Positions 24,531 to 34,952 of a stretch of DNA of 64,000 nt are shown piece by piece. Every line of letters begins with the position of its first letter. Position 1 is the stretch's first letter. The DNA comes from Halobellus litoreus (GTDB taxonomy: Archaea; Halobacteriota; Halobacteria; Halobacteriales; Haloferacaceae): assembly GCF_024464595.1 (NCBI RefSeq), contig NZ_JANHAW010000001.1, positions 1-64,000 of the forward strand, written 5' to 3'. The translations under genes and the position numbers were made by a program. Under the pieces are notes generated by a model. It was not told the origin of the DNA. It saw only the letters and a list, made by a program, of their open reading frames with translations, and did not search any database.

Positions 24531-27194
24531 TCACTCGCCGACGACCGCGTACACGCGCCCGGTCTGATCGGCAACGAACACCGCCCCGTGACCGAGCGCC
24601 GGCGGGGCGTCGACCCACCGGCCGAGCGCCAACTGCCAGCGGACGTCCCCGCTGGTCGCGTCGAACGCCCAGAGCGTCCCCGTGTGATCCCCAGCGTACA
24701 CCGTCTCGTCCCCGACCGCGGGCGTCGCCCGAACCGACCCGTCGGTCGACTGTCGCCACGCGACCGACCCGTCGTCGCGGTGCAGCGCGACGACCTCGCC
24801 CGCGTCCGTGCCGACGAACACGCGCCGGTCCGTCACCGATGGCCCGCCGAAGACCGCGCCGCCGACTTCCCGACGCCAGCGGCGTTCGCCCTCGACGTCG
24901 TATGCGCTCACGCGACCCGCCTCGTCGGCGACGAAGACCGATCCGTCGACTGCGGCGGGACCGGCGTGGACCCCCGCGCCCACCGACTCCTCCCAGTCGA
25001 CCACGGGGCGGGCCACTCCGCTCCCGTCGTCGGGATCGCCTTCCCCGGTGGTCGACGGTTCTCCTCCGTCCTCCCCGGTGGTCGGCGTGTTCTCACCGTC
25101 GCCGGGGGCGGTCGAATCGTCCCCCGGATCGACCGCGACGAGTCGACCGGCGGCCGTCGCGACGAACACGCGACCGGTCGACACCGCCGGCGCACCGCTC
25201 ACCGGCCCGCCGTCGTCGCCATCGCCATCGTCCGACTCCAGCGAGAGCTGCCACAGCAACTGCCCGTTGCGAGGATCGACAACGACGAATCCCGCTTCGG
25301 TCCCGACGTATGCCCGGCCGTCGGCGTAGGTGACCGGCGAGCGCAGTCGGACGTCGAGGCCGCGCTCCCAGAGCGGTTCGGGTTTCGGGAAGTCGATGTG
25401 CGGAGTCGGCGTTGCGGTCGGCTCTGCCGGCCCCGGCGTCGCGGTCGGCGTCGGCGTCGGTCGGAGTTTCCCCCGCGGTGATTCCCCGTAGTCGACCGTT
25501 CTGACGCGGAACAGCGAGCCGTCCGTGCCGCCGCCGAGAAGCGTCTCGGCCGCCGTCGAATCCGGCGCAGTTCCCGTCCTCGTCGGCGAACCGGCGCTCC
25601 CTTCGGCGTCCGTCTCCGAATCGCCCCTCATGTCCTCGAGGAAGACCGGCGTGATCGCCGGAGTGGCCGCGCCGCCGGCGAGCGACAGCTCCTGCCCCTC
25701 GGTCGCGAGGACGTCGTACGTCCCGCCGTCCCTGCTCCCGCCGGCGACGGTACGCGGCCCGACGACCGGTCCGGACATCGTCGTCGGGCGGAACGGGAAC
25801 TCCCAGCGCCGGTCCCCCGAGGATGCGTCGAGGGCGACGACGGTCCCGTACTGATCGCCGGCGTAGACGACTCCGTCCCGGAGGCGGGCGTCGAACTGGA
25901 CCGCGGCGTCGGTCTCGCGACGCCAGCTCACGCTTCCGTCCTCCCGGTCGACGGCGACGACGCCGTCGTCGGTTCCGAGGACGACATCGTCATCGGTCAG
26001 AACGGGATTCGTGCTCCCACCGGCTTCGGACTGCCATAGGACGCCCCCTTCGCGGTCCAATTTCACGGGGCCCTCCCCTAGAACAACGACGTAGATCCCG
26101 TCCGCGGCGGCGGTCGGCCCCCGCGTCACCCAGTCGCCGACCGTCCTCCGCCAGCGACGGTCGCCCGACCCCGCGCCGACGGCGTACACGGAGCCCCGAT
26201 TCGTACCGGCGTAGACGACGCCCTCGTGGTGACCGGGTGGGGCGGTCGGCGGCCCGTCGAGCGGGCGGTCCCACAGTCGCTCCCCGGACTCGCTGTCGAG
26301 TGCGACGAGCACGCCCGGTTCGCCGTCGTCCTCGTCCGTCTCCCAGCGTCTCGCGGTGGCGAAGGCGACGCCGTCGACGACGAGTGGCGGGTACGCGCGG
26401 CTGGGCGCGACCGCTTCCCAGAGCGTCTCCCCGCTCGCGACGTCGACAGCGACGACGCCGTTCGAGAACGTCCCCACGTACGCGCGCGTCCCGACGAGCG
26501 TCGGCGCGTAGAGGACGCCGCCCGGGAGTTCGATCGAGCGAACCCGTTCACCGCTCGCGGCGTCGAACACCGTCAGTCGCTCGCGCTGTGGGACGACAGC
26601 GAAGCCGGCCCCGACCGCCGGCGGGAACCGGGCGTCGGCGAGGGTCGCCCGCCAGCGGACTTCGCCCGCCGGGTCGAGGGCTGCGATTCGGCCGTCCTCG
26701 CTGACGACGTACGGGCCGTCCACTCCGTCGTTTTCGTCGCCGGCGGTGTCGCCATTTTCTGCACCCGCGCCCGGCGGCGCGCCGACCGCGGCTCCGACCG
26801 TTCCGGCGCTGTCCGTCGTCCACCTGCGGCTCGGGTCCGCGGTCGGCCCCGAGGTCTCGACGAAACCGGTGTTCCCCGCGTCCGCGCGGGCCTGTGGCCA
26901 CGGACCGACGGCTTCGGGTGTGGGTCCGAGAGCCGCGGGAGTAGGTCGGCCGTTCGATGCGTCGGTCCCGTCCGTGCCGGACCCCGACCCGGGGCTCCCT
27001 TCGGGGGTCCCCGTCCCGCCGCATCCGGCGACAGTGCCCCCGAGGGCGACGCCGAGGCTCGCGAGAAACTGCCGTCGGGTCGATGCTGTCGCTCCGTGAT
27101 CACGGGCTTCCTCGCGGTGTTGGGAAGAGATTTCGGCGTCGTCGGGCGGACTGCCGGTGGAAGATCCGTCGTTCGCGCGTGGAGGGCGTTTCAT
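24531..27194 (-). CDS. Tat-exported lipoprotein with PQQ-type beta-propeller repeats
   Basis: An 887-residue exported protein. After about 40 hydrophilic residues comes the Tat motif STRRQFLASLG, a hydrophobic stretch and the lipobox TVAGC, then a Gly/Ser/Thr/Pro linker. The rest is many WD-like blades of the PQQ/BamB type. Repeated phrases of the type VYAGD..G.V.ALDA..G...W and VFVGTDAGEVVALHRDDGSVAW occur throughout, interrupted by low-complexity loops (SPTRTGTAPDST near 535; PTPTPTATPGPAEPTATPTP near 580). I count at least two propellers by length. BamB-like proteins scaffold surface assembly; in haloarchaea the role is generally unknown. I start at ATG 27194, as the longer frame adds no similarity. 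Confidence 0.85.
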   Translation of the reverse strand: MKRPPRANDGSSTGSPPDDAEISSQHREEARDHGATASTRRQFLASLGVALGGTVAGCGGTGTPEGSPGSGSGTDGTDASNGRPTPAALGPTPEAVGPWPQARADAGNTGFVETSGPTADPSRRWTTDSAGTVGAAVGAPPGAGAENGDTAGDENDGVDGPYVVSEDGRIAALDPAGEVRWRATLADARFPPAVGAGFAVVPQRERLTVFDAASGERVRSIELPGGVLYAPTLVGTRAYVGTFSNGVVAVDVASGETLWEAVAPSRAYPPLVVDGVAFATARRWETDEDDGEPGVLVALDSESGERLWDRPLDGPPTAPPGHHEGVVYAGTNRGSVYAVGAGSGDRRWRRTVGDWVTRGPTAAADGIYVVVLGEGPVKLDREGGVLWQSEAGGSTNPVLTDDDVVLGTDDGVVAVDREDGSVSWRRETDAAVQFDARLRDGVVYAGDQYGTVVALDASSGDRRWEFPFRPTTMSGPVVGPRTVAGGSRDGGTYDVLATEGQELSLAGGAATPAITPVFLEDMRGDSETDAEGSAGSPTRTGTAPDSTAAETLLGGGTDGSLFRVRTVDYGESPRGKLRPTPTPTATPGPAEPTATPTPHIDFPKPEPLWERGLDVRLRSPVTYADGRAYVGTEAGFVVVDPRNGQLLWQLSLESDDGDGDDGGPVSGAPAVSTGRVFVATAAGRLVAVDPGDDSTAPGDGENTPTTGEDGGEPSTTGEGDPDDGSGVARPVVDWEESVGAGVHAGPAAVDGSVFVADEAGRVSAYDVEGERRWRREVGGAVFGGPSVTDRRVFVGTDAGEVVALHRDDGSVAWRQSTDGSVRATPAVGDETVYAGDHTGTLWAFDATSGDVRWQLALGRWVDAPPALGHGAVFVADQTGRVYAVVGE

Positions 27195-27274
27195 ACCGCC
27201 TTCTGTCTCGGCCGGCGATAAGTGTCTTCGGTGGAGACCGCTCCCCTGCCCTCGCCCCAGCAGTTCTTCGCCCG

Positions 27275-27754
27275 CTACTCCAGGAGTTCCTTCGTCTTGC
27301 GGTGGCGCGCGCGGAACATCGGTTCGAATCCGACGAGCGCCATCGGCGAAACGCTCCGTCCGACCGCACCGCCGGGGAGTTCGTACTCGACTTCGTCTTC
27401 GATAATGGTCTCGTCGCCGTCGGCGAGGAAGCGATGGGTGTGCACCCACTCGGCGAACGGGCCGCCGCGCATCTCGTCGCGGAAGACCGCCCGCCCGTCG
27501 CCTTCCTCGCGGTCGACGATGGCCGACGTCCATCGCTGACGCGGACCGACTCCGAAGGGCCGCATCGAGAGTCTGATCTCTGAACCGGTCTCTAAGACCT
27601 CGGGGTCGGGGTCGCCGTCGGGACCGGTAACCGACTCCACTCGGAGATTCATCCAGTCGGGCGTGAGCGCTTCGAGCCCGGAGACACGGGAGTGGAAATC
27701 CCAGACCGCCGACAGCGGCGCCGCGACGCGGGTCAGCCGTGAGTAAGTCGCCAT
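27275..27754 (-). CDS. SRPBCC (START/polyketide-cyclase-like) protein
   Basis: A 159-residue protein of the SRPBCC superfamily, small helix-grip folds that hold hydrophobic ligands. Signatures are the start YSRLTRVAAPLSAVWDFHSRVSGLEALTPDW, the central LSMRPFGVGPRQRWTSAI, and the C-terminal FEPMFRARHRKTKELL, close to the cyclase/dehydrase proteins found alone or fused to nucleoside-diphosphate-sugar epimerases. The ligand is unknown. It lies 80 bp downstream of the propeller gene's start region and on the same strand, so it could be the first gene of that unit. I start at ATG 27754. Confidence 0.82.
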   Translation of the reverse strand: MATYSRLTRVAAPLSAVWDFHSRVSGLEALTPDWMNLRVESVTGPDGDPDPEVLETGSEIRLSMRPFGVGPRQRWTSAIVDREEGDGRAVFRDEMRGGPFAEWVHTHRFLADGDETIIEDEVEYELPGGAVGRSVSPMALVGFEPMFRARHRKTKELLE

Positions 27755-28171
27755 AGTCGTAGGAACGCGCCCACCACGCAAAAACGACGTGGCCACTCGG
27801 AGGTGCTCGCTCTCAGACGTCGGCACCTCGCCGTGGGGCGACCCCCTGCCGAACGGACGTTTATATGGGAAGGAGCGGCCAGTCGGTCCGTGAGTTGAAC
27901 ACGACCCCGCGCCGCTCTGCGGTTGTTCGGCACCCCGGCGCGGGATTACGTCGAGCCGTCCGAGCGCCTCCGGTTGGGGCACGGGAACCGACCGGGTCGC
28001 CGACGGCTGTGCCGACTGTTCGCCCCCCGAAACTCCTCGGCGACCCCTCTCGACAACGACATCAACGACGCCTGCCGGAGACGCCCTCAGCGACGCGTAT
28101 CGAGGTTGCCACCGCGGCGACGGCCCGCGGTCCGACGGCGGATCTCGCCGCGTCGGGTCTGCGCGCCGACC
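27755..28171. other. Spacer with an orphan TATA-like box
   Basis: No supported gene in 417 bp. GTTTATATGGG at 27859-27869 on the plus strand is a good TATA-box match, but no gene starts behind it. It would send RNA toward the 3' end of the glucoamylase gene. It may drive a small or antisense RNA, or be chance. Confidence 0.35.
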
Positions 28172-31100
28172 TCAGAGCGTAAACCTGGCCACGCTCGTCC
28201 CGGCCGCTCGCAGGTCCCGGTCGGTGGCTGACGCCACGGTGACCTGGTTCTCGCCGTGTTCGATGTCGAGCGAGGTCTCGAAGGACCCCTCGACGGGGTC
28301 GACGAGCGCCGTCTCCGAGGGCGTCTTGACCGCGACGACCGCGGCGTCGGTCCGGCCGGAGACCACGAGCTCGTCGCCCTTGAACCGGGTACTGACCTGC
28401 AGTCGCGGTCCCGTCGGACGGTCGCGCTCGACGTAGCGCTCGCGCAGCGCCGACGGCATCTCGACCGGCCGCCCCGCGTCGATGCTGTGCGCCAGTCTGA
28501 CGAACTGTGCCATCGACCACGCGAGCGGCGTCGCCGCCCCGGTACCCTCGCCGAACGCCCAGTTGAACTCCGTGCTGTGCTCGCGGTCCCAGACCTGCTC
28601 TGCGAGCATTCTCCCCGAGTTGGCGAAACCGGCCATCGTTTCGAGCATATTCTGCGGCTCCAGCGCTGCTTCGTCGGGACCGTGCAGGAGCTCGTACTCG
28701 CCGCGCTCGCCGGTGAATATGGGCCAGAGGCGACCCTTCCCCTTGGATTCGATCGACCACGGCGCGCCCTCTTTGTCGACGGCTCGCTCGCCGTAGCCGT
28801 CGCCGTTGTAGCGGTAGAACGCCGGCCCGTGCGGCGTGTCCACGCGGAGCGTCCTGTCGACCTCGGCAACGGAGTTGCGGACGACCTCGTCGTGAGCCGG
28901 CTTGATACCGAGTCGGGTGAGTTCGAGGAAGCCGGCGTCGATGATCTCCCGCTCGTCGAGCGTCGGCCCGTTGTTCGCGAGGGTCCGCAGGTGGCCGGCG
29001 TCGGGGTCGCCGTCGCGAGTGATCCGGACGTAGTACGGCGTATTGGTGTGCCGTTCGGTCCCCGTCTCGGTCGCGGTCCACTCCTCGACCCGGTCGGTCC
29101 AGTCGTCCGCCAGCGCCTGCCAGATGAGCGCGTCGGCTTCGTGGCCCTCTTCGATGGCAATGTCCGCCGCGCAGGCGAGTCCGGCAATCTCGGCGGCGAT
29201 CGACGACGGCGAGTAACCGGCCTCCTCCTCCCAGCGCTCCTGGGCGGTCGGCGGACCGTTGCGCGCGACGTAGTCCGCCGAGCGCTTGATGTTGACGTAA
29301 CCGTACTCGGTGTCCGCGAAGTCGACGCCCCGCTCTCTGAGCATCCAGGCCATCACCTGCGGGAACGAGATGTTGTCCATCTGTTCGCCGCCCCAGCGGG
29401 TCCGCCCGTTCAGGTACGTGTTCTGCGGGATGAACCCGCGGTCGTCCTGCTGGTAGCGGTAGATGTATTCGAGCGCCAGGCGCGCCGTTTCGAGGTCGTC
29501 GACCGCCTCGAAGACCGTGAACACCTGATAGAGGTCCCGCGACCAGACGAAGTTGTAGCCGTACCCCTTCGCCTCCTCGGCGGTGACGGCCTCGCCCCAC
29601 GGCACCGACGGCGACGCGATGCCGGCACCCAGGAAGGTCTTGTCCTCGACCGCGCGCAGCGACATCAGGCACGTCTTGTACTGGTTGGCGAGGGCCTCGT
29701 CGTCGAGGACCGATTCGGGAAGCTCCTTGTCCGCGAGGAACTCGTCCCAGCTGTCGACGTATCCGCGTCGAACCGTCTCGTAGCCGCGACTGAGCGCACC
29801 CGCCGCCTCCCCGAGCGCGGCCGCCGTGTCGGCGTCCTCGGCGAACCCGAGCGCCAACCGATCGGCGACGTCCGCACCGGTGCCGATCCGTCCGACGAGG
29901 ACCACGCTTTCGTCGTCGACGCTGTCGACCGGCGTGGGTGCTTTCCCGTCGGTGAACAACTCCGAGAGGTACTCCGAGCCCGCGACGCCGACCGTCGCCC
30001 AGTCGAAGCGACCCGCGGCAGCCATCGCGGCCGCGACGCTGTACTCGGTGCCGTCTTCGTCGATGAGTAGCGGTTCAACGTCGCCGCCCTGGTCGTACGC
30101 ACTGGAGTCGCGAGCGACGAGTTGGTACCCCCCTGAGCCGCCGAGTCGGAGCCCACGATCCGTCGAGCCGGTGTTGGTGAGCGAGGCGTCCGCGACGGCG
30201 TACAGTTCGTACTCGTTGTCGTCGGTCGCCTCGAAGGCGACGTCGACGAGCAGCGCGTCGTGTTCGGGGTCGGTGACGTACTCCGCCGTCAGCCGCCACT
30301 CGTGGCCCCGGCCGTCGCCGGTCTCCGAGATCACGTGCCGGAACACCAGCGCGTCGTCGTCGACGATCTCGGCCCGGCGCTCGATCGTGTCGGCCTCGTC
30401 GTCGCGGCGCGTCTCGTTGTGCGTCCGCGCCGTGTACGCCGCCTCCTCCCCCGCGTCGACCACCAGAAAGTCCAACGTCCGGAGGTTCATCAGATCGACC
30501 CTGGGGAAGCGGACCTCGGTCAACGAGCCCTCGGTGAGCGTGAACCAGACCCGAGAGGGGTCCTCGGCGGTGTGGTCCGCCACCGTGCCGACACCGTACT
30601 TCTCGCCGGTCGTCCACCGCGGTCGTCCCGTCGGTCCCGACGGAGCCGGTTTCGGTGCCGGGAGCGCGTCCTGCGCCGCGAGCGTCCCGGTCGCGCGCAG
30701 TCGCATCGCGTGCGACCATCCGAGCGGCGTCGCGCTGTCGCGCGTCCCGTCGTCGAACGTCTGCTCCGCGAGGTAGCCCGCACCCGAACAGAACGGGCCG
30801 TCTCGGCCCAGGAGGTCGTACAGTTCCGTCGCGCGTTCGAGGAACGACTCCGCCGCGTTCGAACGGCCGTGCGCGTCGAGCAGCGTCGCCAACTCGGCGG
30901 CCGCGTTCGCGCCCCAGGCGGTCGAAACCGACCACACCTTCTCGTCGTCCTGGTCGGCGCTGCGCCAGTAGTCGCCCTCGAACCGGATCAAGCCCGCGAC
31001 CTCGCCGTCGTCGGATTCGCGGTAGAGGTCCTCCAGGGCGGTCTCCATGTGCGTTTCGAGCCGCGACAACGCCTTCGGCGGGAGTCCGTCGAGCGCGCCG

Positions 31101-32722
31101 ACGTCGTCGTAGGCGGCCAGCGCCTCGACGAGGGCGAAGGAACCCGAATCAAGTCGCGAGTCGAGGCCGCCGTCCCGAACGCGGAGCGCGTACACCTCGT
31201 ACTCGTCGTCCCACAGCCTGTCGAGGCCCTCGAAGACCGCGTCGGCTTGCGAGGCCGCGTGGTCCGCTAACTCGCCGTCGACGGGTGCCTCGGCGACCGT
31301 CGCGTACGCCTGCAGGAACGCCGCAGCGGTGTGGACGAAGCGTCCGACCATATTTTCCCAGGCGTTCTGACACGCGCTCGGGAGCCCGTCGGCCTCGAGT
31401 TCTTCGTCGAGTGCGTCGATCCCGTCTCGGACGGCGCGACGGAACCGACTCCGCTGGTCGGCGGTGAGGTCCGATCGCCGTTCGGACAGCAGCGTCGCGA
31501 GGTAGGTGACGACGCTGGCGGTCTGATCGGCCTGGTACTCGGGGCCGTCGGAGTCCTCGATTCGCGCGTTCGCCCAGCCGGGCGCCAGCGACCCGTCGAT
31601 CGCCCACACGCGGTGCGGCCACGACCCGTCGTCCAGTTGGGTCGTACAGAAGAACGATCCGACCGCAGTGAGTCGGTCGATCGCGTCCAGGCCGAGCGCG
31701 TCGTCGCTCCGCAGGAGGTGGCGCGCGCTCTCGGCCTCGTCCCGGAACCACGTGTACCCGTAGCCGCCCGAGTGCGTGTAGAACGGATCGAACTCGGGCC
31801 CGGCGATGTGTGCGCCCGACGGCGCGGTCAGGAGCGACAGCGCCCGCAAGTCCGAGCGAACCGTCTTCTGCCGGGGCGTTCCCTCGGGGACGACGATCTC
31901 AGCCCGTTCCCGGGCGGCCGCCCGGATGTCGTCCGCGCTCGTGTGCGAGAGCGCGCAGTGCCGGAGGTCCGCCAGCGCGGCCTCCCGGTCGACCTCGGCG
32001 TGATCGGAGATCTGTGTGACGAGCGTGGTCTGGACGCCGCGACCCTCCTGTTCCAGCGGGGCGGAGACGACGATGTCACCGCTGAGGTGGGTGTCCTCGT
32101 ACCGTTCGAGGACGGCGTCTCGCGGGAAGTCGAACGCGTCCGTCGAAAGCATCTCCTCGAACCGTTCGGGGACCTGCCCGCGGACGTCGTCGAGGCCGGT
32201 CGAGGCGGTGACGTAGTCGTGTTCGTTCCGGTGGAACACCTCGACGGCCTGCGTGTCGCGCGGACCCCCCTCGTCGTGGATGAGCCGACCGACCTGCGTC
32301 TCGCGGCCCTCCGGCGCGAGCGTCAGGAACGCGGTCAGGTGGGCGTCGGTCGGGATCGCCCCGCGGAGTTCGACGTGTGTGACGTGGGCTCGCCCGAGCG
32401 TGAGGTCGTACTGGTGGACGGTGTACGATCCGGCGTTGTACTCGGTCTCGACGAGGCTCGTTTCCCGGTAGTAGTGCTGTCGGACCGGTTCGAGGTCGTC
32501 GAACCAGCGGATCTCACCGTCGGCTTCGATGGCGAAGCGGGAGCGGTCGATCCCGTACAGTCCGGAAAGCGCAGACGAGTAGTCTCGCAGTGCCCCGTGT
32601 CTTCCGACGTGAACGAGCCGGTCGCCGTGCCCGGAGAGCGCGCCCTCGGTGGTGGGCAACTCGCCAGGGAATCGCCCGTCGCGGTCGCGCTTATATTCGT
32701 TCAGCACGGTCCGTAGTCTCAT
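28172..32722 (-). CDS. Tandem-domain GH15 glucoamylase-type hydrolase
   Basis: A 1516-residue protein with two complete GH15 (glucan 1,4-alpha-glucosidase) halves. Half 1: GGYGYTWFRDEAES (about 325), WENMVG (about 457) and ATPLGWSHA (about 665). After a short Pro/Ala linker, half 2 begins (WTTGEKYGVGTVADHT), with a beta-sandwich followed by YNFVWSRDLYQVF (about 1060), EEEAGYSPSSIAAEI (about 1168, the expected general acid) and ATPLAWSMA (about 1397). A C-terminal 90-residue beta domain ends the chain. No signal peptide is present, so it probably releases glucose from maltodextrin inside the cell. I start at ATG 32722. It is divergent from the GH13 amylase gene across 135 bp, fitting one glucan-breakdown cluster. 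Confidence 0.88.
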   Translation of the reverse strand: MRLRTVLNEYKRDRDGRFPGELPTTEGALSGHGDRLVHVGRHGALRDYSSALSGLYGIDRSRFAIEADGEIRWFDDLEPVRQHYYRETSLVETEYNAGSYTVHQYDLTLGRAHVTHVELRGAIPTDAHLTAFLTLAPEGRETQVGRLIHDEGGPRDTQAVEVFHRNEHDYVTASTGLDDVRGQVPERFEEMLSTDAFDFPRDAVLERYEDTHLSGDIVVSAPLEQEGRGVQTTLVTQISDHAEVDREAALADLRHCALSHTSADDIRAAARERAEIVVPEGTPRQKTVRSDLRALSLLTAPSGAHIAGPEFDPFYTHSGGYGYTWFRDEAESARHLLRSDDALGLDAIDRLTAVGSFFCTTQLDDGSWPHRVWAIDGSLAPGWANARIEDSDGPEYQADQTASVVTYLATLLSERRSDLTADQRSRFRRAVRDGIDALDEELEADGLPSACQNAWENMVGRFVHTAAAFLQAYATVAEAPVDGELADHAASQADAVFEGLDRLWDDEYEVYALRVRDGGLDSRLDSGSFALVEALAAYDDVGALDGLPPKALSRLETHMETALEDLYRESDDGEVAGLIRFEGDYWRSADQDDEKVWSVSTAWGANAAAELATLLDAHGRSNAAESFLERATELYDLLGRDGPFCSGAGYLAEQTFDDGTRDSATPLGWSHAMRLRATGTLAAQDALPAPKPAPSGPTGRPRWTTGEKYGVGTVADHTAEDPSRVWFTLTEGSLTEVRFPRVDLMNLRTLDFLVVDAGEEAAYTARTHNETRRDDEADTIERRAEIVDDDALVFRHVISETGDGRGHEWRLTAEYVTDPEHDALLVDVAFEATDDNEYELYAVADASLTNTGSTDRGLRLGGSGGYQLVARDSSAYDQGGDVEPLLIDEDGTEYSVAAAMAAAGRFDWATVGVAGSEYLSELFTDGKAPTPVDSVDDESVVLVGRIGTGADVADRLALGFAEDADTAAALGEAAGALSRGYETVRRGYVDSWDEFLADKELPESVLDDEALANQYKTCLMSLRAVEDKTFLGAGIASPSVPWGEAVTAEEAKGYGYNFVWSRDLYQVFTVFEAVDDLETARLALEYIYRYQQDDRGFIPQNTYLNGRTRWGGEQMDNISFPQVMAWMLRERGVDFADTEYGYVNIKRSADYVARNGPPTAQERWEEEAGYSPSSIAAEIAGLACAADIAIEEGHEADALIWQALADDWTDRVEEWTATETGTERHTNTPYYVRITRDGDPDAGHLRTLANNGPTLDEREIIDAGFLELTRLGIKPAHDEVVRNSVAEVDRTLRVDTPHGPAFYRYNGDGYGERAVDKEGAPWSIESKGKGRLWPIFTGERGEYELLHGPDEAALEPQNMLETMAGFANSGRMLAEQVWDREHSTEFNWAFGEGTGAATPLAWSMAQFVRLAHSIDAGRPVEMPSALRERYVERDRPTGPRLQVSTRFKGDELVVSGRTDAAVVAVKTPSETALVDPVEGSFETSLDIEHGENQVTVASATDRDLRAAGTSVARFTL

Positions 32723-32857
32723 ACACACCGACCACAGCGCGCACGACATAAGTATTGGCGGAAACGCTCCCGTCGATTCGGGAAATCACACGATAGATAG
32801 CCAGAAACTACCCACAGCGGGGCAAAGACAAAGTCCCGACGTCCCGTTCGAACCAGT

Positions 32858-34891
32858 ATGGACCATCCAGGCCCCCCTCGGTTCGTCGCGGTCGGCGAAT
32901 CCATCCAACTCGCGCCACGCGACCCCGAACCGGACGCGACGTACGAATGGCGGGTGCGCAGCGCCCCGGCGAGTAGCACAGTCGAACTCCCGAACGAGAA
33001 GCCGGTCGTGGAGTTCGTTCCGGACGCCGCGGGTACCTACGAACTCGAACTCACCGCACCGGATCAGACCCACCGACTCACCGTCAGGGCGTTCCCGGGC
33101 GAACTCGCTCCGGCCGGGAGGCCCGCCGGTGAAAGCGGCGTAAGCGGGAACAGCGGCCAGCAGAGCGGATCCGCACGACCGGTGGGTGAGAGCGGCGGCG
33201 TCTCCGGCTCCGGATCGGGAACGCATTCCGCGGGCGGCGGCAGCGGCCGTCCGCGAGTGCAACTCCACGGATCGATCGAGGGCGACGAACTCGTCGTCCG
33301 GGCCGACCCGCAGCCCCATCCCGACAGCGACACCGACCGCGACGACGTCGTTGTCGAGTTCCTGCTCGACGACCGCGACAACGTCGACGAGGATACCGTC
33401 CACGCCGAGGGCTGGGAGCTTCGGATCCCGACCTCGGCCGTGGGGGATCGCGTGCGGATCCACGGCGTCGCGGTCGCGGACGCCTACAGCGTCCCGGACT
33501 CGATCGAGTTCGTCCGCGAGGCCCTCCCCGACGGGGGTCGGTCGGGAAATGCGATCGGGGCTTCCGAGACAGCCCACGCCGATGACGACGGTGTCGTCAG
33601 GGAGACTGGGTTCGAGGTCGTCCGTCCGAACGACCCGCCGCAGTGGGCGACCGAGGTCACGCTCTATGAGGTCTACGTGCGCGGATTCACGAGCAACGAG
33701 CGACGGGACGGCGACGGGTCAGAATCCGTCTTCGAGCGGATCGAGGGGCGACTCGACTACCTGGCGGACCTCGGCGTCGACTGCCTGTGGCTGACGCCGG
33801 TGCTGGAGAACGACCACGCGCCGCACGGCTACAACATCACGGACTTCTTCAGTATCGCCGACGACCTCGGCGACCGCGAGGATTACGAGGCGTTCGTCGA
33901 GGCCGCACACGACCGTGGAATGAAGGTGCTCTTCGACCTGGTGTTGAATCACTCCGCTCGCGATCACCCGTTCTTTCGGGACGCCTACAAGAACCCCGAA
34001 TCGGCGTACTACGACTGGTACGACTGGCAGGACAGCGGCGAACCGGAGACGTACTTCGACTGGGAGTACATCGCCAACTGGAACTTCGAGAACCTCGCCG
34101 TCCGCCGGCACCTCCTCGACGCCGTGGACACGTGGTTCGAGGTCGCCGACGGGTTCCGGTGCGATATGGCGTGGGCCGTCCCCGACACCTTCTGGCGCGA
34201 ACTCCGCGACCGCGTGAAGGCCCGGGACCCGGAGTTCCTCCTCCTCGACGAGACCATCCCGTACATCGCGGACTTCCACGACGGGATGTTCGATATGCAC
34301 TTCGACACCACGCTGTACTTCACGCTGCGGCAGGTCGGTCGCGGCGACGCCGGCGCGGAGTCGATCCTCGACGCCGTCGAGCAGCGTACGACGGTCGGCT
34401 TCCCGCCGCACGCCGCGTTCATGCTCTACATCGAAAACCACGACGAGACGCGCTATCTCGTCGAGTGCGGCGACGACGCCGCGAAGGCCGCCGCCGGCGC
34501 GCTCGTCACGCTGCCGGGAGTCCCGATGCTCTACGGCGGTCAGGAACTCGGCCAGCAGGGGCGACGCGACGCGATCGCGTGGGACGACGCCCGCTCCGAG
34601 TTCCGCGAGCACTACGCGCGATTGCTCGATCTCCGCGAGGAGGTGCCCGCGCTCGGGCCCCAGGGCGCGCTCGAACGGATCGACTACGGGGCCGACACCG
34701 ACCGCGCCGTCGCCTTCGCGAGAGAGCGCGACGGCGAGTCCTACGTCTGCGTGCTGAACTTCGGCGAGTCGCCGGCGACGGTGACCCTCGACGATCGGCG
34801 CGTCGACGCCACCGACCTCGTCGCGGGCGAGTCGCTGGCGACCGCCGACGGCCTGGAAGTCGACCACGTCGCAGTCTTCCGCTCGCAGTGA
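32858..34891 (+). CDS. GH13 alpha-amylase, cytoplasmic
   Basis: A 677-residue alpha-amylase-family enzyme. Residues 1-85 are a small beta domain (FVAVGESIQL to LTVRAF), followed by a Gly/Ser-rich linker, then a second beta domain to about 215. The barrel starts at VTLYEVYVRGF. Conserved regions are DLVLNHSA (I), GFRCDMAW with the nucleophile Asp (II), LLLDETIP with the acid Glu (III) and ENHDE (IV). There is no signal peptide, so it probably acts inside the cell on imported maltodextrin or cyclodextrin, alongside the GH15 protein. The next GH13-like gene follows after 61 bp on the same strand. Exact specificity (amylase or cyclomaltodextrinase) is open. Confidence 0.9.
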   Translation: MDHPGPPRFVAVGESIQLAPRDPEPDATYEWRVRSAPASSTVELPNEKPVVEFVPDAAGTYELELTAPDQTHRLTVRAFPGELAPAGRPAGESGVSGNSGQQSGSARPVGESGGVSGSGSGTHSAGGGSGRPRVQLHGSIEGDELVVRADPQPHPDSDTDRDDVVVEFLLDDRDNVDEDTVHAEGWELRIPTSAVGDRVRIHGVAVADAYSVPDSIEFVREALPDGGRSGNAIGASETAHADDDGVVRETGFEVVRPNDPPQWATEVTLYEVYVRGFTSNERRDGDGSESVFERIEGRLDYLADLGVDCLWLTPVLENDHAPHGYNITDFFSIADDLGDREDYEAFVEAAHDRGMKVLFDLVLNHSARDHPFFRDAYKNPESAYYDWYDWQDSGEPETYFDWEYIANWNFENLAVRRHLLDAVDTWFEVADGFRCDMAWAVPDTFWRELRDRVKARDPEFLLLDETIPYIADFHDGMFDMHFDTTLYFTLRQVGRGDAGAESILDAVEQRTTVGFPPHAAFMLYIENHDETRYLVECGDDAAKAAAGALVTLPGVPMLYGGQELGQQGRRDAIAWDDARSEFREHYARLLDLREEVPALGPQGALERIDYGADTDRAVAFARERDGESYVCVLNFGESPATVTLDDRRVDATDLVAGESLATADGLEVDHVAVFRSQ

Positions 34892-34952
34892 TGCCGCCCC
34901 GTCTCCGGGTACCGCTCCGCGTCTCCGTCTCGATCAGCCCCTCTCTGTCCGT

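Noticed and set aside
24531-27533. Extended start of the propeller gene at 27533
   Set aside because: The extra residues are antisense to the SRPBCC gene, and the Tat signal sits properly near the N-terminus only with ATG 27194.
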